A DNA stretch of 35,151 nt. It comes from Nitrospirales bacterium. GTDB taxonomy: Bacteria; Nitrospirota; Nitrospiria; Nitrospirales; UBA8639. Made by a program: the position numbers and the translations under genes. The DNA is taken from contig JALDRK010000039.1 in NCBI GenBank assembly GCA_031315915.1, positions 1 to 35,151 of the forward strand, read 5' to 3'. Positions 26,061 through 33,866 of the stretch are shown piece by piece (position 1 is the stretch's first letter; the number at the start of each line of letters is the position of its first letter). The notes under the pieces were generated by a model. The model did not search any database and had not been told where the DNA came from. It saw only the letters and a list, made by a program, of their open reading frames with translations.

Positions 26061-26981
26061 ATGAGTCAACAAAAAGACCTGAAAACGATTTTGGATAAAC
26101 TCCATTATTCCGACGATGCCAAGGTGGTCGAGCAGATTTCGACCCAAACCAAACTGGTCATGTCCCGGATGAAGGGCATCCGCCGCAAGGTGGTGGTCAT
26201 GAGCGGCAAAGGCGGGGTGGGAAAAAGCATGACCACGGTAAATCTGGCCCTGGCCTTCGCCCGCATGGGCCAACGGGTGGGGCTGCTGGATGTGGATATT
26301 AATGGACCCTGTGTTCCACAAATGTTGGGCATGCGGGGCAAGGGCTTATTGGATACCCCGGATGGGGCCGTGCCGCCGACAGGTCCGTTAAACATTAAAG
26401 TTGCCTCGATGGATTTTCTCTTACAAGAGAATGCTCCCGTCAGGTGGAAAGGTCCGATGGACCTGAGCCCGGTCTGGCTGGGGCTCACGGAAATGAATGT
26501 GATCAGAGAATTTCTCTCCGATATGGTCTGGGGGGAATTGGACTATTTGCTGGCCGATCTGCCCCCTGGAGCAGCGGCTGATAAACCACCCCTTCTGGCG
26601 GGACTCATTCCTGACTTATCCGGGGCGGTGGTGGTCACGACGCCGTCCGAGGTGGCCTCGAATGTCGTCCAAAAGTCCATTGCGTATGCCCAGGAACTGG
26701 GTATCCAGATTCTGGGAGTGGTTGAAAATATGAGCCAGTACCGCTGCCCTTCCTGCGGAGAGGAAAATCCTTTGTTTGAGGGGGACACGGACTCCATGTG
26801 TGAGGCCTTGGGCCTGCCGCTCTTGGGCCGTATACCGTTTGATCGGAACTTTGCCCGCACGTTCGATAAAGGGGAACCAATCCTGGATGGGGACAATTCC
26901 ACCGTTGCGAAATATCAGGACATTGCCAAAAAAATTCATACCTTGTTGGATTATCAGCAGGTGTTAGACGGGAAAGTGTAA
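26061..26981 (+). CDS. Mrp/NBP35-family iron-sulfur carrier ATPase
   Basis: A ~306-residue P-loop ATPase of the Mrp/ApbC/NBP35 group, which binds and delivers Fe-S clusters. The deviant Walker A SGKGGVGKS follows RRKVVVM. Other family motifs are VGLLDVDINGPCVPQMLG, LDYLLADLPPG, VVVTTPSEVASNVVQKS and VVENMSQYRCPSCGEE, where the CxxC would hold a bridging cluster in a dimer. The N-terminal DUF59/MIP18 domain of many Mrp proteins is absent. The frame is open to 25983, but ATG 26061 gives a normal N-terminus (SQQKDLKTILDK) with AAGG nearby. It is followed after 49 nt by a PCP_red-domain gene, suggesting that it supplies clusters to that protein. Confidence 0.9.
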   Translation: MSQQKDLKTILDKLHYSDDAKVVEQISTQTKLVMSRMKGIRRKVVVMSGKGGVGKSMTTVNLALAFARMGQRVGLLDVDINGPCVPQMLGMRGKGLLDTPDGAVPPTGPLNIKVASMDFLLQENAPVRWKGPMDLSPVWLGLTEMNVIREFLSDMVWGELDYLLADLPPGAAADKPPLLAGLIPDLSGAVVVTTPSEVASNVVQKSIAYAQELGIQILGVVENMSQYRCPSCGEENPLFEGDTDSMCEALGLPLLGRIPFDRNFARTFDKGEPILDGDNSTVAKYQDIAKKIHTLLDYQQVLDGKV

Positions 26982-27030
26982 CGTCTCGAAGCGATCGTTG
27001 GCCTTCGCCGACGGTCAGAAGGGAAACGAT

Positions 27031-27810
27031 ATGAAATTTGTCTGTCTCAAATGCGAAACCTATATGACCTTCGAGAAGGTCGAAAAACCGGCTGAAGGCT
27101 CCCTGGGAGTGTTTTTTGAATGTCCTTCGTGCCAATCGCGATTTTCCATGGTGACCAATCCCGGCGAAACCCAGATGGTCTCCTCCCTGGGGGTTCAGTT
27201 GGGTGGGAGAACCGAAGCACCAAAACCGTTGGAAATGACCCGAGGGGGGTTAGAGGACAAGGTGTCGGCGGGCATGGGACAAATGGCCGCTTATTTGAAC
27301 GAAAAGATTCAGGGCGGCCAACCGGCAGCAGCCAAAGCCCCCGCCGCTTCGGCAGTGCCTGCGAGCGCGTGCGCACCAGGAACATCTTCGGAAGGGAGTG
27401 GATGTCCCTTTTCGGCCATGGTCGCCCAAATGGGTTTGGGTTCAACGGGTGCCACGGGCACCCCGGCGCCACCAGCCGGTGAGCAATTGCTCTGGACGCC
27501 GGACGCCCAGGAAAAACTCGCCAAATTGCCCTCCTTTGTCCAGCCGATGGTCAAAAGCAGCGTGGAAACCTATGCCCGGAAAAACGGCTTTACCAGTGTG
27601 ACGTTGCAAGTGATGGATGATTCCAAGAATGCCTCCACGGAAGGGATCAAATGGACGCCGGAAGCGCAGCAACGGTTGGAAAACATTCCCGACTTTATTC
27701 GCCCAATGGCCCGGCGGGAGATCGAACGCCTAGTCAAGGAGCGGGGTCAGTCGGAAATCACGGCGCAGGTCATGGAAGAGGCCAAAGAAAAGTTCATGAA
27801 GTTTATGTAA
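27031..27810 (+). CDS. Zinc-ribbon protein with two PCP-reductase-like domains
   Basis: A 259-residue protein. Its N-terminal ribbon has CLKC (about residues 5-8) and CPSC. A Pro/Ala-rich linker contains SACAPGT and GCPFSAMVAQMGLG. The C-terminal half is two copies of the small helical domain found at the end of the light-independent protochlorophyllide reductase subunit B (PCP_red): LLWTPDAQEKLAKLPSFVQP and IKWTPEAQQRLENIPDFIRP. No chlorophyll-synthesis genes are visible, so the domain probably has another, redox- or Fe-S-related job. ATG 27031 is preferred over a frame opening at 26998 because AGAAGGGA precedes it. It forms a likely operon with the Mrp ATPase and is closed by the terminator at 27836-27870. 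Confidence 0.85.
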   Translation: MKFVCLKCETYMTFEKVEKPAEGSLGVFFECPSCQSRFSMVTNPGETQMVSSLGVQLGGRTEAPKPLEMTRGGLEDKVSAGMGQMAAYLNEKIQGGQPAAAKAPAASAVPASACAPGTSSEGSGCPFSAMVAQMGLGSTGATGTPAPPAGEQLLWTPDAQEKLAKLPSFVQPMVKSSVETYARKNGFTSVTLQVMDDSKNASTEGIKWTPEAQQRLENIPDFIRPMARREIERLVKERGQSEITAQVMEEAKEKFMKFM

Positions 27811-27835
27811 CTCATATCCAATATTGGATTTGCTG

Positions 27836-27870
27836 AAGAGGCGGCCCTAAGTGAAGGCCGCCTCTTTTTT
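27836..27870 (+). terminator. Rho-independent terminator after the PCP_red gene
   Basis: An 11-bp perfect stem AAGAGGCGGCC (27836-27846) / GGCCGCCTCTT (27856-27866) with a 9-nt loop is followed by a T tract to 27870. It starts 26 nt after the stop codon. Confidence 0.92.
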
Positions 27871-27885
27871 GTGTTTTATGAGTAT

Positions 27886-28090
27886 GCGGGGTTTCGCCCC
27901 CGCCAACGAGGTCCTTTTGTTTCGGCAAAAGGACCCAAAACCATCTCCGCCCGCGCGCGTCCCCTTCGGGTTTCCTTCCCGCAGGGCCAAATCATCATGG
28001 CTGCGCAACTCGCTTCGCTCGAACAGGCGCAGCCAGAGACGTCGAATTTGGCCCTGTGGCTCAGTCGCGCCCAAGGCGGAGTGGATAAAA
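27886..28090 (+). repeat. Structured dispersed repeat, copy 1
   Basis: A ~205-nt GC-rich element rich in hairpins: GCGGGG-TTTCGC-CCCCGC at its left end; GGTCCTTTTG (27910-27919) / CAAAAGGACC (27926-27935) with loop TTTCGG; and an outer stem CAGGGCCAAAT (27982-27992) / ATTTGGCCCTG (28046-28056) enclosing GGCTGCGC (27999-28006) / GCGCAGCC (28027-28034). It ends with CTCAGTCGCGCCCAAGGCG (28060-28078). A diverged inverted copy lies at 29593-29798. Short open frames across it are not genes. Confidence 0.85.
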
Positions 28091-28178
28091 AAGTAACAGA
28101 CCAATTTTTTTAACTCCAAATGTATGGTCCAATCCTTAAAAAAACCCCACCTTTCCCCCATTTCCCCACGATACGCAA

Positions 28179-29420
28179 TTAATTCCTTATGAACTCAAGG
28201 GCTTTTTTTCTAATTCTGGCTAGTGATTTTGACACAGGGCTATGGTTTGCATACCCCAATTCTTTACCGATCTCAGTTAAATTAGTAACACCATTTCTTA
28301 AAAGGACCACAATTTGATGTTCTTTCACATTCAAAATCGATAGAAAATCTTGCCAAAGAAGGTTTTCATGAATTTCAGAATCCGGTCCATGGACCGGAAT
28401 TGTTTCATCAAGTTCAACAAATTTCACTTTTACTTTTGAACGCTTGTGATAAAGCTTCCGTTCGAAGTCTTCACGAGCATAAGACCAACAAGAGGAGAAA
28501 TCCTCTTCCACCCTATTTGATCTAATTGCTTCAATTATCCCCCTGAGTTTTCCGTGGGAGTCGGCCTTGTCCACAATGCTTTTGGTTACCTCCCAGGCCT
28601 CCTCCTGCCCTTGCCAAAGGGTCCCCCCCTTAAGGGGGCGATCAATCAGAACCTCGCCTTTAAGGTTTTGGCGTAATTTCTTCAAATCTCTAACTTGCTT
28701 TTGATTTTCAAAGGGGCATCGGCCAAACTGACGAAGAATTTCTTCGGACACTTGATAGGAGTAGGGCATCCAAAAATCCAAATTGTGAGCTAAAACGCGG
28801 AGTGGATCCGATTTGCTGAATGCGGAAGCCCCTGAGCCTGAATTTAATAATGGCCAGACATGGTAGGCAAAAGCTTGTGACAGAAAATTCTCAAAATCAT
28901 TGGGAAGGAGTCTCTCCAAAAGCCAATTATAAATCATGAAAGGCCAATGCCCTTGCCTTAAAAGTGGCAAGCCGAATTGTTTAAGAGTTTTGGGTCCAAG
29001 GAGATGATATAGAAGCACATATGAATAATATCGGGGATAAGGTTTGCCAGGAAGTAAATAAATATTCCTATTGGAATGCTTGCGCAACCATTGAAGTCTG
29101 GAGGGTAGCTTTCCCAATTGAAAAAATAACTCTGGGCGTTCCTGAGCTGCCTCCCAACAAATATTCCATTGGGCTATTGTATTGTGAACTCTCAGGTCCC
29201 TCTTGCGAGAAAAAGATGAGTTGGATTTAAAAGGTATGTGGACAAATTCTGGTGGTGAGGGCTTGGAGGGCCGAGGGATGAATTTATAAAAAAGCATTCC
29301 AGCTGAGATGTTCGTGCATTTAGGAAACTCATCATTGGGATCTTTTCCCTCAACAAATAACTCGTCTTGGATAATTCTTTTCTCAAATTCTTCATCGGAT
29401 TCAATTGCCTGCTTTGCCAT
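28179..29420 (-). CDS. Unknown protein with C-terminal sigma-region-4-like HTH
   Basis: A 413-residue soluble protein without a recognised family. The last ~60 residues (ILNVKEHQIVVLLRNGVTNL, then TEIGKELGYANHSPVSKSLA and RIRKKALEFI) read as a helix-turn-helix like sigma region 4 or sigma-70-type regulators. The rest is helix-rich with many aromatic and basic residues, and no sigma region 2 is visible. The gene is AT-richer than its neighbours and sits between two inverted copies of the structured repeat, both pointing to horizontal gain or a small island. A strong GGGAGG lies five bases before the ATG. A DNA-binding regulator is inferred, possibly of a mobile or defence unit, but nothing visible settles it. 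Confidence 0.7.
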   Translation of the reverse strand: MAKQAIESDEEFEKRIIQDELFVEGKDPNDEFPKCTNISAGMLFYKFIPRPSKPSPPEFVHIPFKSNSSFSRKRDLRVHNTIAQWNICWEAAQERPELFFQLGKLPSRLQWLRKHSNRNIYLLPGKPYPRYYSYVLLYHLLGPKTLKQFGLPLLRQGHWPFMIYNWLLERLLPNDFENFLSQAFAYHVWPLLNSGSGASAFSKSDPLRVLAHNLDFWMPYSYQVSEEILRQFGRCPFENQKQVRDLKKLRQNLKGEVLIDRPLKGGTLWQGQEEAWEVTKSIVDKADSHGKLRGIIEAIRSNRVEEDFSSCWSYAREDFERKLYHKRSKVKVKFVELDETIPVHGPDSEIHENLLWQDFLSILNVKEHQIVVLLRNGVTNLTEIGKELGYANHSPVSKSLARIRKKALEFIRN

Positions 29421-29533
29421 TTTGCCTCCCTGGTCGTTCTTTCTGTGGCTATTATTTAAGATACGACCGTTTGGAGGAAAATTGTTCCATGACTCATAAA
29501 ATTTTCTTCTGCAATTTGTTAGGTTCAGGTATG

Positions 29534-29562
29534 AGTATAGTGTTTTAGTAGTGTGTATCCAA
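29534..29562 (-). promoter_or_regulatory. Putative promoter of the HTH gene
   Basis: On the minus strand TTGGAT (29562-29557) and TATACT (29539-29534) are separated by exactly 17 nt. The expected transcript start is near 29527, giving a ~105-nt leader before the ATG at 29420. Confidence 0.45.
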
Positions 29563-29592
29563 GCTTGAAAACTTGATTTGTTGATGGATTAA

Positions 29593-29798
29593 TTCGCGCC
29601 TTGGGCGTGGCTGAGCTGGCGTCCCGAATTAACTTCTTGGCGGGGGTTGTTTGAGCGTAGCGAGTTCCCTCGCCATCATGATTCGGGACGGTGGCGAAGG
29701 AACCTTGAAGAGGCCATGCCCTGGCGGAAATGGTTTTGGGCACTTTTCCCGAAAGAAAAGTGCCTCGGCTGCCGGGCCGAAACCCGGCTACCCGAAAT
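29593..29798 (-). repeat. Structured dispersed repeat, copy 2 (inverted)
   Basis: Reverse-complement relative of the element at 27886-28090. Read on the minus strand it keeps the hairpin GGCACTTTTC / GAAAAGTGCC (29764-29739) with the same TTTCGG loop and the following CAAAACCAT. It also keeps an outer stem GTCCCGAAT / ATTCGGGAC (29689-29621) and an inner GC stem (29674-29667 with 29646-29639). It ends with CTCAGCCACGCCCAAGGCG (29615-29597). Its left end overlaps the last codons of maf. Confidence 0.85.
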
Positions 29799-30426
29799 CC
29801 TTCCAATTCGCATACGGTTTTGTTCGATAAATTTCTTCTACCGGCCTAAGCAGGTCTATTCCGGCTTGTTCAAGGAGTTTGGCGGTCTTCCATAACGGCA
29901 ATCCCACGACCGTGGGGTAATCCCCCTCAATTTTTTCGATGAGGTACGCGCCTTCTCCTTGAATGGAATAAGCGCCTGCTTTCCCCAGGCTATCCTGGGT
30001 TTTTAGGTAGGTCTGCAAGTCGATATCTGAAAAGTTTTTCATCCAGACTTTGACGGTTTCTACCCAGGTGTCCTCTATTTGCCTGGCCTTGGCTACCAAG
30101 GCCAGGCCGGTATGCACCAGATGACATCGGCCGCGCAAGCGGTTCAGCATGGCTCGGGCTTCATTCAGGTCAGCCGGTTTTCCCAGGATGTCGCCATTCA
30201 ATTCAATGACGGTGTCGCTGCCGATGACGAGACTGGTTGGATAATGACTGGCTACCGAGCCGGCCTTCTCCCTGGCTAGACGGCTGACATGATCGACCGG
30301 GGTTTCTTGACCCTGAACGTCTTCAATGGTGGAAGGAGGAATGATCTCAAATGGAATGCCCAGCAGATTAAATAGTTCTTTTCGACGCGGCGACGTGGAG
30401 GCCAGGATGAGATGAGGACCGGACAT
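29788..30426 (-). CDS. maf: Maf family nucleoside triphosphate pyrophosphatase
   Basis: Maf proteins hydrolyse non-canonical or modified NTPs (dTTP/UTP or m7GTP type) to monophosphates, cleaning the nucleotide pool; overexpression can block septation. The 212-residue length is typical. Visible motifs are LILASTSPRRKELFNLLGI (substrate loop), SRLAREKAG, VIGSDTVIELNGDILGKPAD, MLNRLRGRCHLVHTGLAL, AGAYSIQGEGAYLIEKIEGD and VVGLPLW. The ATG follows the dus TAA with no gap, so translation is probably coupled. The final residues KDFG and the stop codon lie inside the edge of the structured repeat, so the original C-terminus may have been altered. Confidence 0.93.
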   Translation of the reverse strand: MSGPHLILASTSPRRKELFNLLGIPFEIIPPSTIEDVQGQETPVDHVSRLAREKAGSVASHYPTSLVIGSDTVIELNGDILGKPADLNEARAMLNRLRGRCHLVHTGLALVAKARQIEDTWVETVKVWMKNFSDIDLQTYLKTQDSLGKAGAYSIQGEGAYLIEKIEGDYPTVVGLPLWKTAKLLEQAGIDLLRPVEEIYRTKPYANWKDFG

Positions 30427-31596
30427 TTAAGAGGCAGTGAGCGTTGCCGGAATTTCCATTCCCCGGCTGTAGAGGGCTCGAGCCTGATACTGGTTCACCA
30501 GGTTCAAGACATCCAGGGTGGAATGGGTGCGAACGAGCTGGGCACGCATGGTGGCGGCATGGGGAAAGCCGGAGCAATACCAACCCAGGTGTTTGCGCAT
30601 CCGTACGAAACGCTCCGGCCCATGAACCCGCTCAAAGAAGGAAGCGTGTTCAAGCATGATCCGGAATGTTTCCTCCAGGTTCGGGACATGGGGAGGGGCA
30701 GAACATGATTCACCGGTGTGAAAGCTTGCTCGCACCTCCTGAATCCCGTGGAATATCCATGGTTTACCGAGAGACCCACGGCCGATCAACACGCCGTTGG
30801 TCCCCGATTCCCGAATACGTACCGAGGCTTCCCGCAAACTTTGGATATCTCCATTGCCTAAGACAAGAATCCCGTGCGGCTGGATCAAGCCGGCTGCCAG
30901 GGCGATGGCCTCCCAATCGGATTGCCCCCGGTACATTTGCGACAGCGTGCGCCCGTGAATGGAAATCACCTCCGGGCGCCCCTGAATCAAGCAGGCGCTC
31001 CATTCTTCGATCATGTTCCGATCAAAGCCGATGCGGGTTTTGACGGATAAAGGAATGGTCATCCGAGTTGCTGTTGCTGCCGGCTGAAGACCTCTTTTGA
31101 GGTGATCGATGGCTTCCAAGGCTTTGGTTTTCAGCCCGATTTGCTCCAGTGTTTGGCCGGCGACCCAATCTTGGGTCCCTTTTCGAGCCTGCCCAATCAG
31201 TTCCAACGCCAAAGTGGGCGTGCGAATGAGTCCGGCGCCACTCCCAGATGAGGCCACATTTTTCGAAGGGCAGCCCATGTTGATGTCCAGCCCGTCAAAT
31301 CCCAGCTCACAGACCACATGCGCGGCTTGATAGAATAAAGCAGGTTCCTTCCCGTAGATTTGCGCGATCACGGGACGTTCCACTTCCGAATATCGCAGAC
31401 TATCGAGGGCTTTGAGTCTTCCGGAACAAATATCATGGACGTTGGTAAATTCGGTAAAGGTGATATCCGGTTTCCCATGCAGGGCCACAATATGGCGGAA
31501 GGCGGAATCCGTGACTCCGTCCATCGGGGCCAATCCGATAATGGGTTGTGGCAGCCGTTGCCAGAATGAAGAAGGGGAATCTGTCTTTGAATTCAT
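30427..31596 (-). CDS. dus: tRNA-dihydrouridine synthase
   Basis: A flavoenzyme reducing uridine to dihydrouridine in tRNA loops with NADPH. The 389-residue protein starts with the FMN-binding strand IIGLAPMDGVTDSAFRHIVA, then QIYGKEP. The catalytic cysteine is in DGLDINMGCPSKNVASSGSG. Later FMN/tRNA motifs are PLSVKTRIGFD, VISIHGRTLSQMYRGQSDW, VLGNGDIQSL and NGVLIGRGSLGKPW. An insert of ~40 residues after the catalytic loop (WVAGQTLEQIGLKTKALEAI) makes it longer than the ~320-residue usual size. It forms a two-gene unit with maf, whose start codon directly follows its stop. Which uridine it modifies cannot be told here. Confidence 0.93.
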   Translation of the reverse strand: MNSKTDSPSSFWQRLPQPIIGLAPMDGVTDSAFRHIVALHGKPDITFTEFTNVHDICSGRLKALDSLRYSEVERPVIAQIYGKEPALFYQAAHVVCELGFDGLDINMGCPSKNVASSGSGAGLIRTPTLALELIGQARKGTQDWVAGQTLEQIGLKTKALEAIDHLKRGLQPAATATRMTIPLSVKTRIGFDRNMIEEWSACLIQGRPEVISIHGRTLSQMYRGQSDWEAIALAAGLIQPHGILVLGNGDIQSLREASVRIRESGTNGVLIGRGSLGKPWIFHGIQEVRASFHTGESCSAPPHVPNLEETFRIMLEHASFFERVHGPERFVRMRKHLGWYCSGFPHAATMRAQLVRTHSTLDVLNLVNQYQARALYSRGMEIPATLTAS

Positions 31597-31774
31597 GGAC
31601 GTCGCTTGAGTTGGGTTCTGTCTATGCCGACAATGTATTTAAGTTGCTGCAGATTATTTAAGGTTATTCCACATCCCACATTTAGATTCAAGACGGCGGG
31701 AGTCTCTGGAGGGTGCCAGAGTCGAGTCCCGTTTTTCAATGGGTTTCATATGAATAAACGATAGGACCATGGTC

Positions 31775-32914
31775 ATGTCAAACAACGACTCCGTATCTTC
31801 TTTTCAGACTCTTGAACCCCCACTTCGGGCCCACGCGGCTGAGTCCCATGATGAGGTTGGGACGATTGTACAGAAAATTTCAGACCTTTGGGCAGATACA
31901 TCAGGAGATTTGCGGACCCTCCTGTTAAAGGAAATGGTATCGAGTGTGCTGAAGCTGCATCACTCGGATGCGGATGTGTTGGATGTCAAAATTCTCCATC
32001 GGGCGTTAAAGGAGTTGCGATATGCCTTTCGGGTGTTCGGGGAATATCGCGATGTGCGAAAAGTCAGTATTTTCGGGTCGGCCCGCACGCAACCGGATGA
32101 TTCCAACTACCAGATGGCGTTCCGTCTTGGTGAATTGCTTCGTCAAAAGGCGTTCATGGTGATCACGGGCGGAGGGCCGGGAATCATGCAGGCCGGGAAT
32201 GAAGGAGCCGGTCGCGATCATAGTTTTGGTGTGAATATTATGTTGCCGTTTGAGCAGGCTGCCAATGCCTTGATTGCGGATGACAAAAAATCCATCAGTT
32301 TGAAATACTTTTTTACCCGTAAATTATTACTGGTCAAGGAAACTCATGCGGTGGCGGTGTTTCCCGGCGGGTTCGGCACGTTCGATGAGGCCTTTGAGGT
32401 GCTCACCTTGATCCAAACCGGCAAAACGCATCCGATGCCGGTGGTGCTGGTGGAAGCTGAAGGTGGTGATTATTGGAAAGGCTTGATGGATTTCTTTCGC
32501 TCCCAGTTTGTGGGAAGGGGCGTCATTAGTCCCACGGATTTGGCATTGTTCAAGGTCGTTCATTCCGCCGAAGCGGCCGTTGAAGAAATTTATGGCTTCT
32601 TTCGGAATTATCACTCGTTACGGATTGTCGGGAGTCGGATGGTCCTCCGGTTGCATCATCAATTGCTGGAATCGGAACTTCACCAACTGAACCAGGAGTT
32701 TTCGGATATCCTGAAACGCGGGAAGTTTGAACAACGCGATGCCTTGACGGAGGAATGGGATGAGCCTGAAATTGCGCATCTTCCCCGGTTGGTCTTTTGT
32801 TTTAACTGGAAACAACTTGGGCGGCTCCGCCAATGTATCGACTGGTTGAACGCTCGTGATCTCCCTGCGGGGAAATTGCCACTGACCCGTTGCACGCCTC
32901 GTTCCGAACTTTGA
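31775..32914 (+). CDS. LOG family (TIGR00730-type) protein
   Basis: A ~379-residue protein with a lysine-decarboxylase-like Rossmann fold. It has the two LOG signature motifs GGGPGIMQAGNEGA and PGGFGTFDEAFE, the latter of the PGGxGTxxE type. Family members cleave nucleoside 5'-monophosphates to base and ribose 5-phosphate; in plants and some bacteria this yields cytokinins, in others it serves nucleotide recycling. The ~95 residues before KVSIFGSARTQ and ~100 after the fold are extra compared with short LOG proteins, closer to the longer PpnN-like layout. ATG 31775 is chosen over 31769 because AGGA (31763-31766) sits eight bases before it. Confidence 0.85.
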   Translation: MSNNDSVSSFQTLEPPLRAHAAESHDEVGTIVQKISDLWADTSGDLRTLLLKEMVSSVLKLHHSDADVLDVKILHRALKELRYAFRVFGEYRDVRKVSIFGSARTQPDDSNYQMAFRLGELLRQKAFMVITGGGPGIMQAGNEGAGRDHSFGVNIMLPFEQAANALIADDKKSISLKYFFTRKLLLVKETHAVAVFPGGFGTFDEAFEVLTLIQTGKTHPMPVVLVEAEGGDYWKGLMDFFRSQFVGRGVISPTDLALFKVVHSAEAAVEEIYGFFRNYHSLRIVGSRMVLRLHHQLLESELHQLNQEFSDILKRGKFEQRDALTEEWDEPEIAHLPRLVFCFNWKQLGRLRQCIDWLNARDLPAGKLPLTRCTPRSEL

Positions 32915-32954
32915 TATCCAAAAGCAACATGGTAAGCTCGACCGGAAGCCAGAA

Positions 32955-33827
32955 GTGAAAATGAAGATATTTGACCAGCTATCGAACGTCCAGCCACCGG
33001 AAGTGGTGTTGTATCATGCTGAGTGCATGGATGGGTTTGGAGCTGCGTGGGCGCTGTGGAAACGGTTTCCCCATGCACGCTATGTTCCAGTCAAGCACGG
33101 GTTCCCTCCTCCGGAAGGACTCGCGAACCGACATGTGGTCATGGTGGATTTCAGCTACCATCGGGATGCGATTGATGATTTGACGGATCAGGTTGCCAGT
33201 CTGCATATTCTGGATCATCACGTGACTGCGCAGGCGGCATTGGCCGATCTGCCTTTTGCGTATTTTGATATGACCCGAAGCGGAGCGGTCTTGGCCTGGG
33301 AATGGGTACATGCGGAGCCGGTGCCCTGGCTTTTACAGTATGTGCAGGATAAGGACTTGTGGCAATGGAAATTGGAAAGTAGTCGTGAAATTAGCGCAGC
33401 CTTGTCCTCGTACCCTTTTGAGTTTTCGGTATGGGACCGCCTCCAGTTTGAGACATTGAAGGTTGAGGGAGCCGGGATTTTGCGTTATGAAAACTCTTTG
33501 TTGGAGAAGATTGTCAAGGAAGCGATCGTGATGTCATTTGCCGGACACGAGGTGCCCGTCGTGCATTCTCCAATCTTGACGAGCCAGATTGGCGAACAGC
33601 TCTCTGGGAACCATCCGTTTTGTGTGATTTGGCATCAAAAAGACCGGCGACGATTTTTTTCGCTTCGTTCCAGGGAAGGTGGAATTTCCGTGGCCGAGAT
33701 CGCGGCCCAGTTTGGTGGTGGTGGCCATACTCACGCCGCAGGATTTTCCATACTGCTTGACGAGAATACCGCCGATGTCCTGGATCCCATCAAAAGTCTT
33801 CCATCCCATTCTTCTAGCCGCTCGTAG
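32955..33827 (+). CDS. DHH family phosphoesterase
   Basis: A 290-residue phosphoesterase. The N-terminal DHH domain has HAECMDGFGAAWALWKRFP, HVVMVDFSYH and the name-giving LHILDHHVT, which bind two metal ions. The C-terminal DHHA1 part ends GGISVAEIAAQFGGGGHTHA, where GGGH binds substrate. Relatives include oligoribonucleases (NrnA), cyclic dinucleotide phosphodiesterases and RecJ-like nucleases; the short form here fits the first two groups best. It lies 40 nt after the LOG gene on the same strand, so a shared nucleotide-salvage message is plausible. The start at 32955 has no strong ribosome-binding site; an ATG two codons downstream could serve equally. Confidence 0.88.
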   Translation: MKMKIFDQLSNVQPPEVVLYHAECMDGFGAAWALWKRFPHARYVPVKHGFPPPEGLANRHVVMVDFSYHRDAIDDLTDQVASLHILDHHVTAQAALADLPFAYFDMTRSGAVLAWEWVHAEPVPWLLQYVQDKDLWQWKLESSREISAALSSYPFEFSVWDRLQFETLKVEGAGILRYENSLLEKIVKEAIVMSFAGHEVPVVHSPILTSQIGEQLSGNHPFCVIWHQKDRRRFFSLRSREGGISVAEIAAQFGGGGHTHAAGFSILLDENTADVLDPIKSLPSHSSSRS

Positions 33828-33866
33828 CTTGTATTAAGCGTTCAGTCCCGGCCTCATGGTGGAGTC

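Noticed and set aside
27847..28161. Several ~80-100-codon frames on both strands
   Set aside because: They are chance translations of the GC-rich structured repeat; similar peptides arise from copy 2 because the DNA is repeated.
29525..29895. Short frames over the second repeat copy
   Set aside because: Same reason as for copy 1: open frames in a hairpin-rich repeat, one of them antisense to maf.
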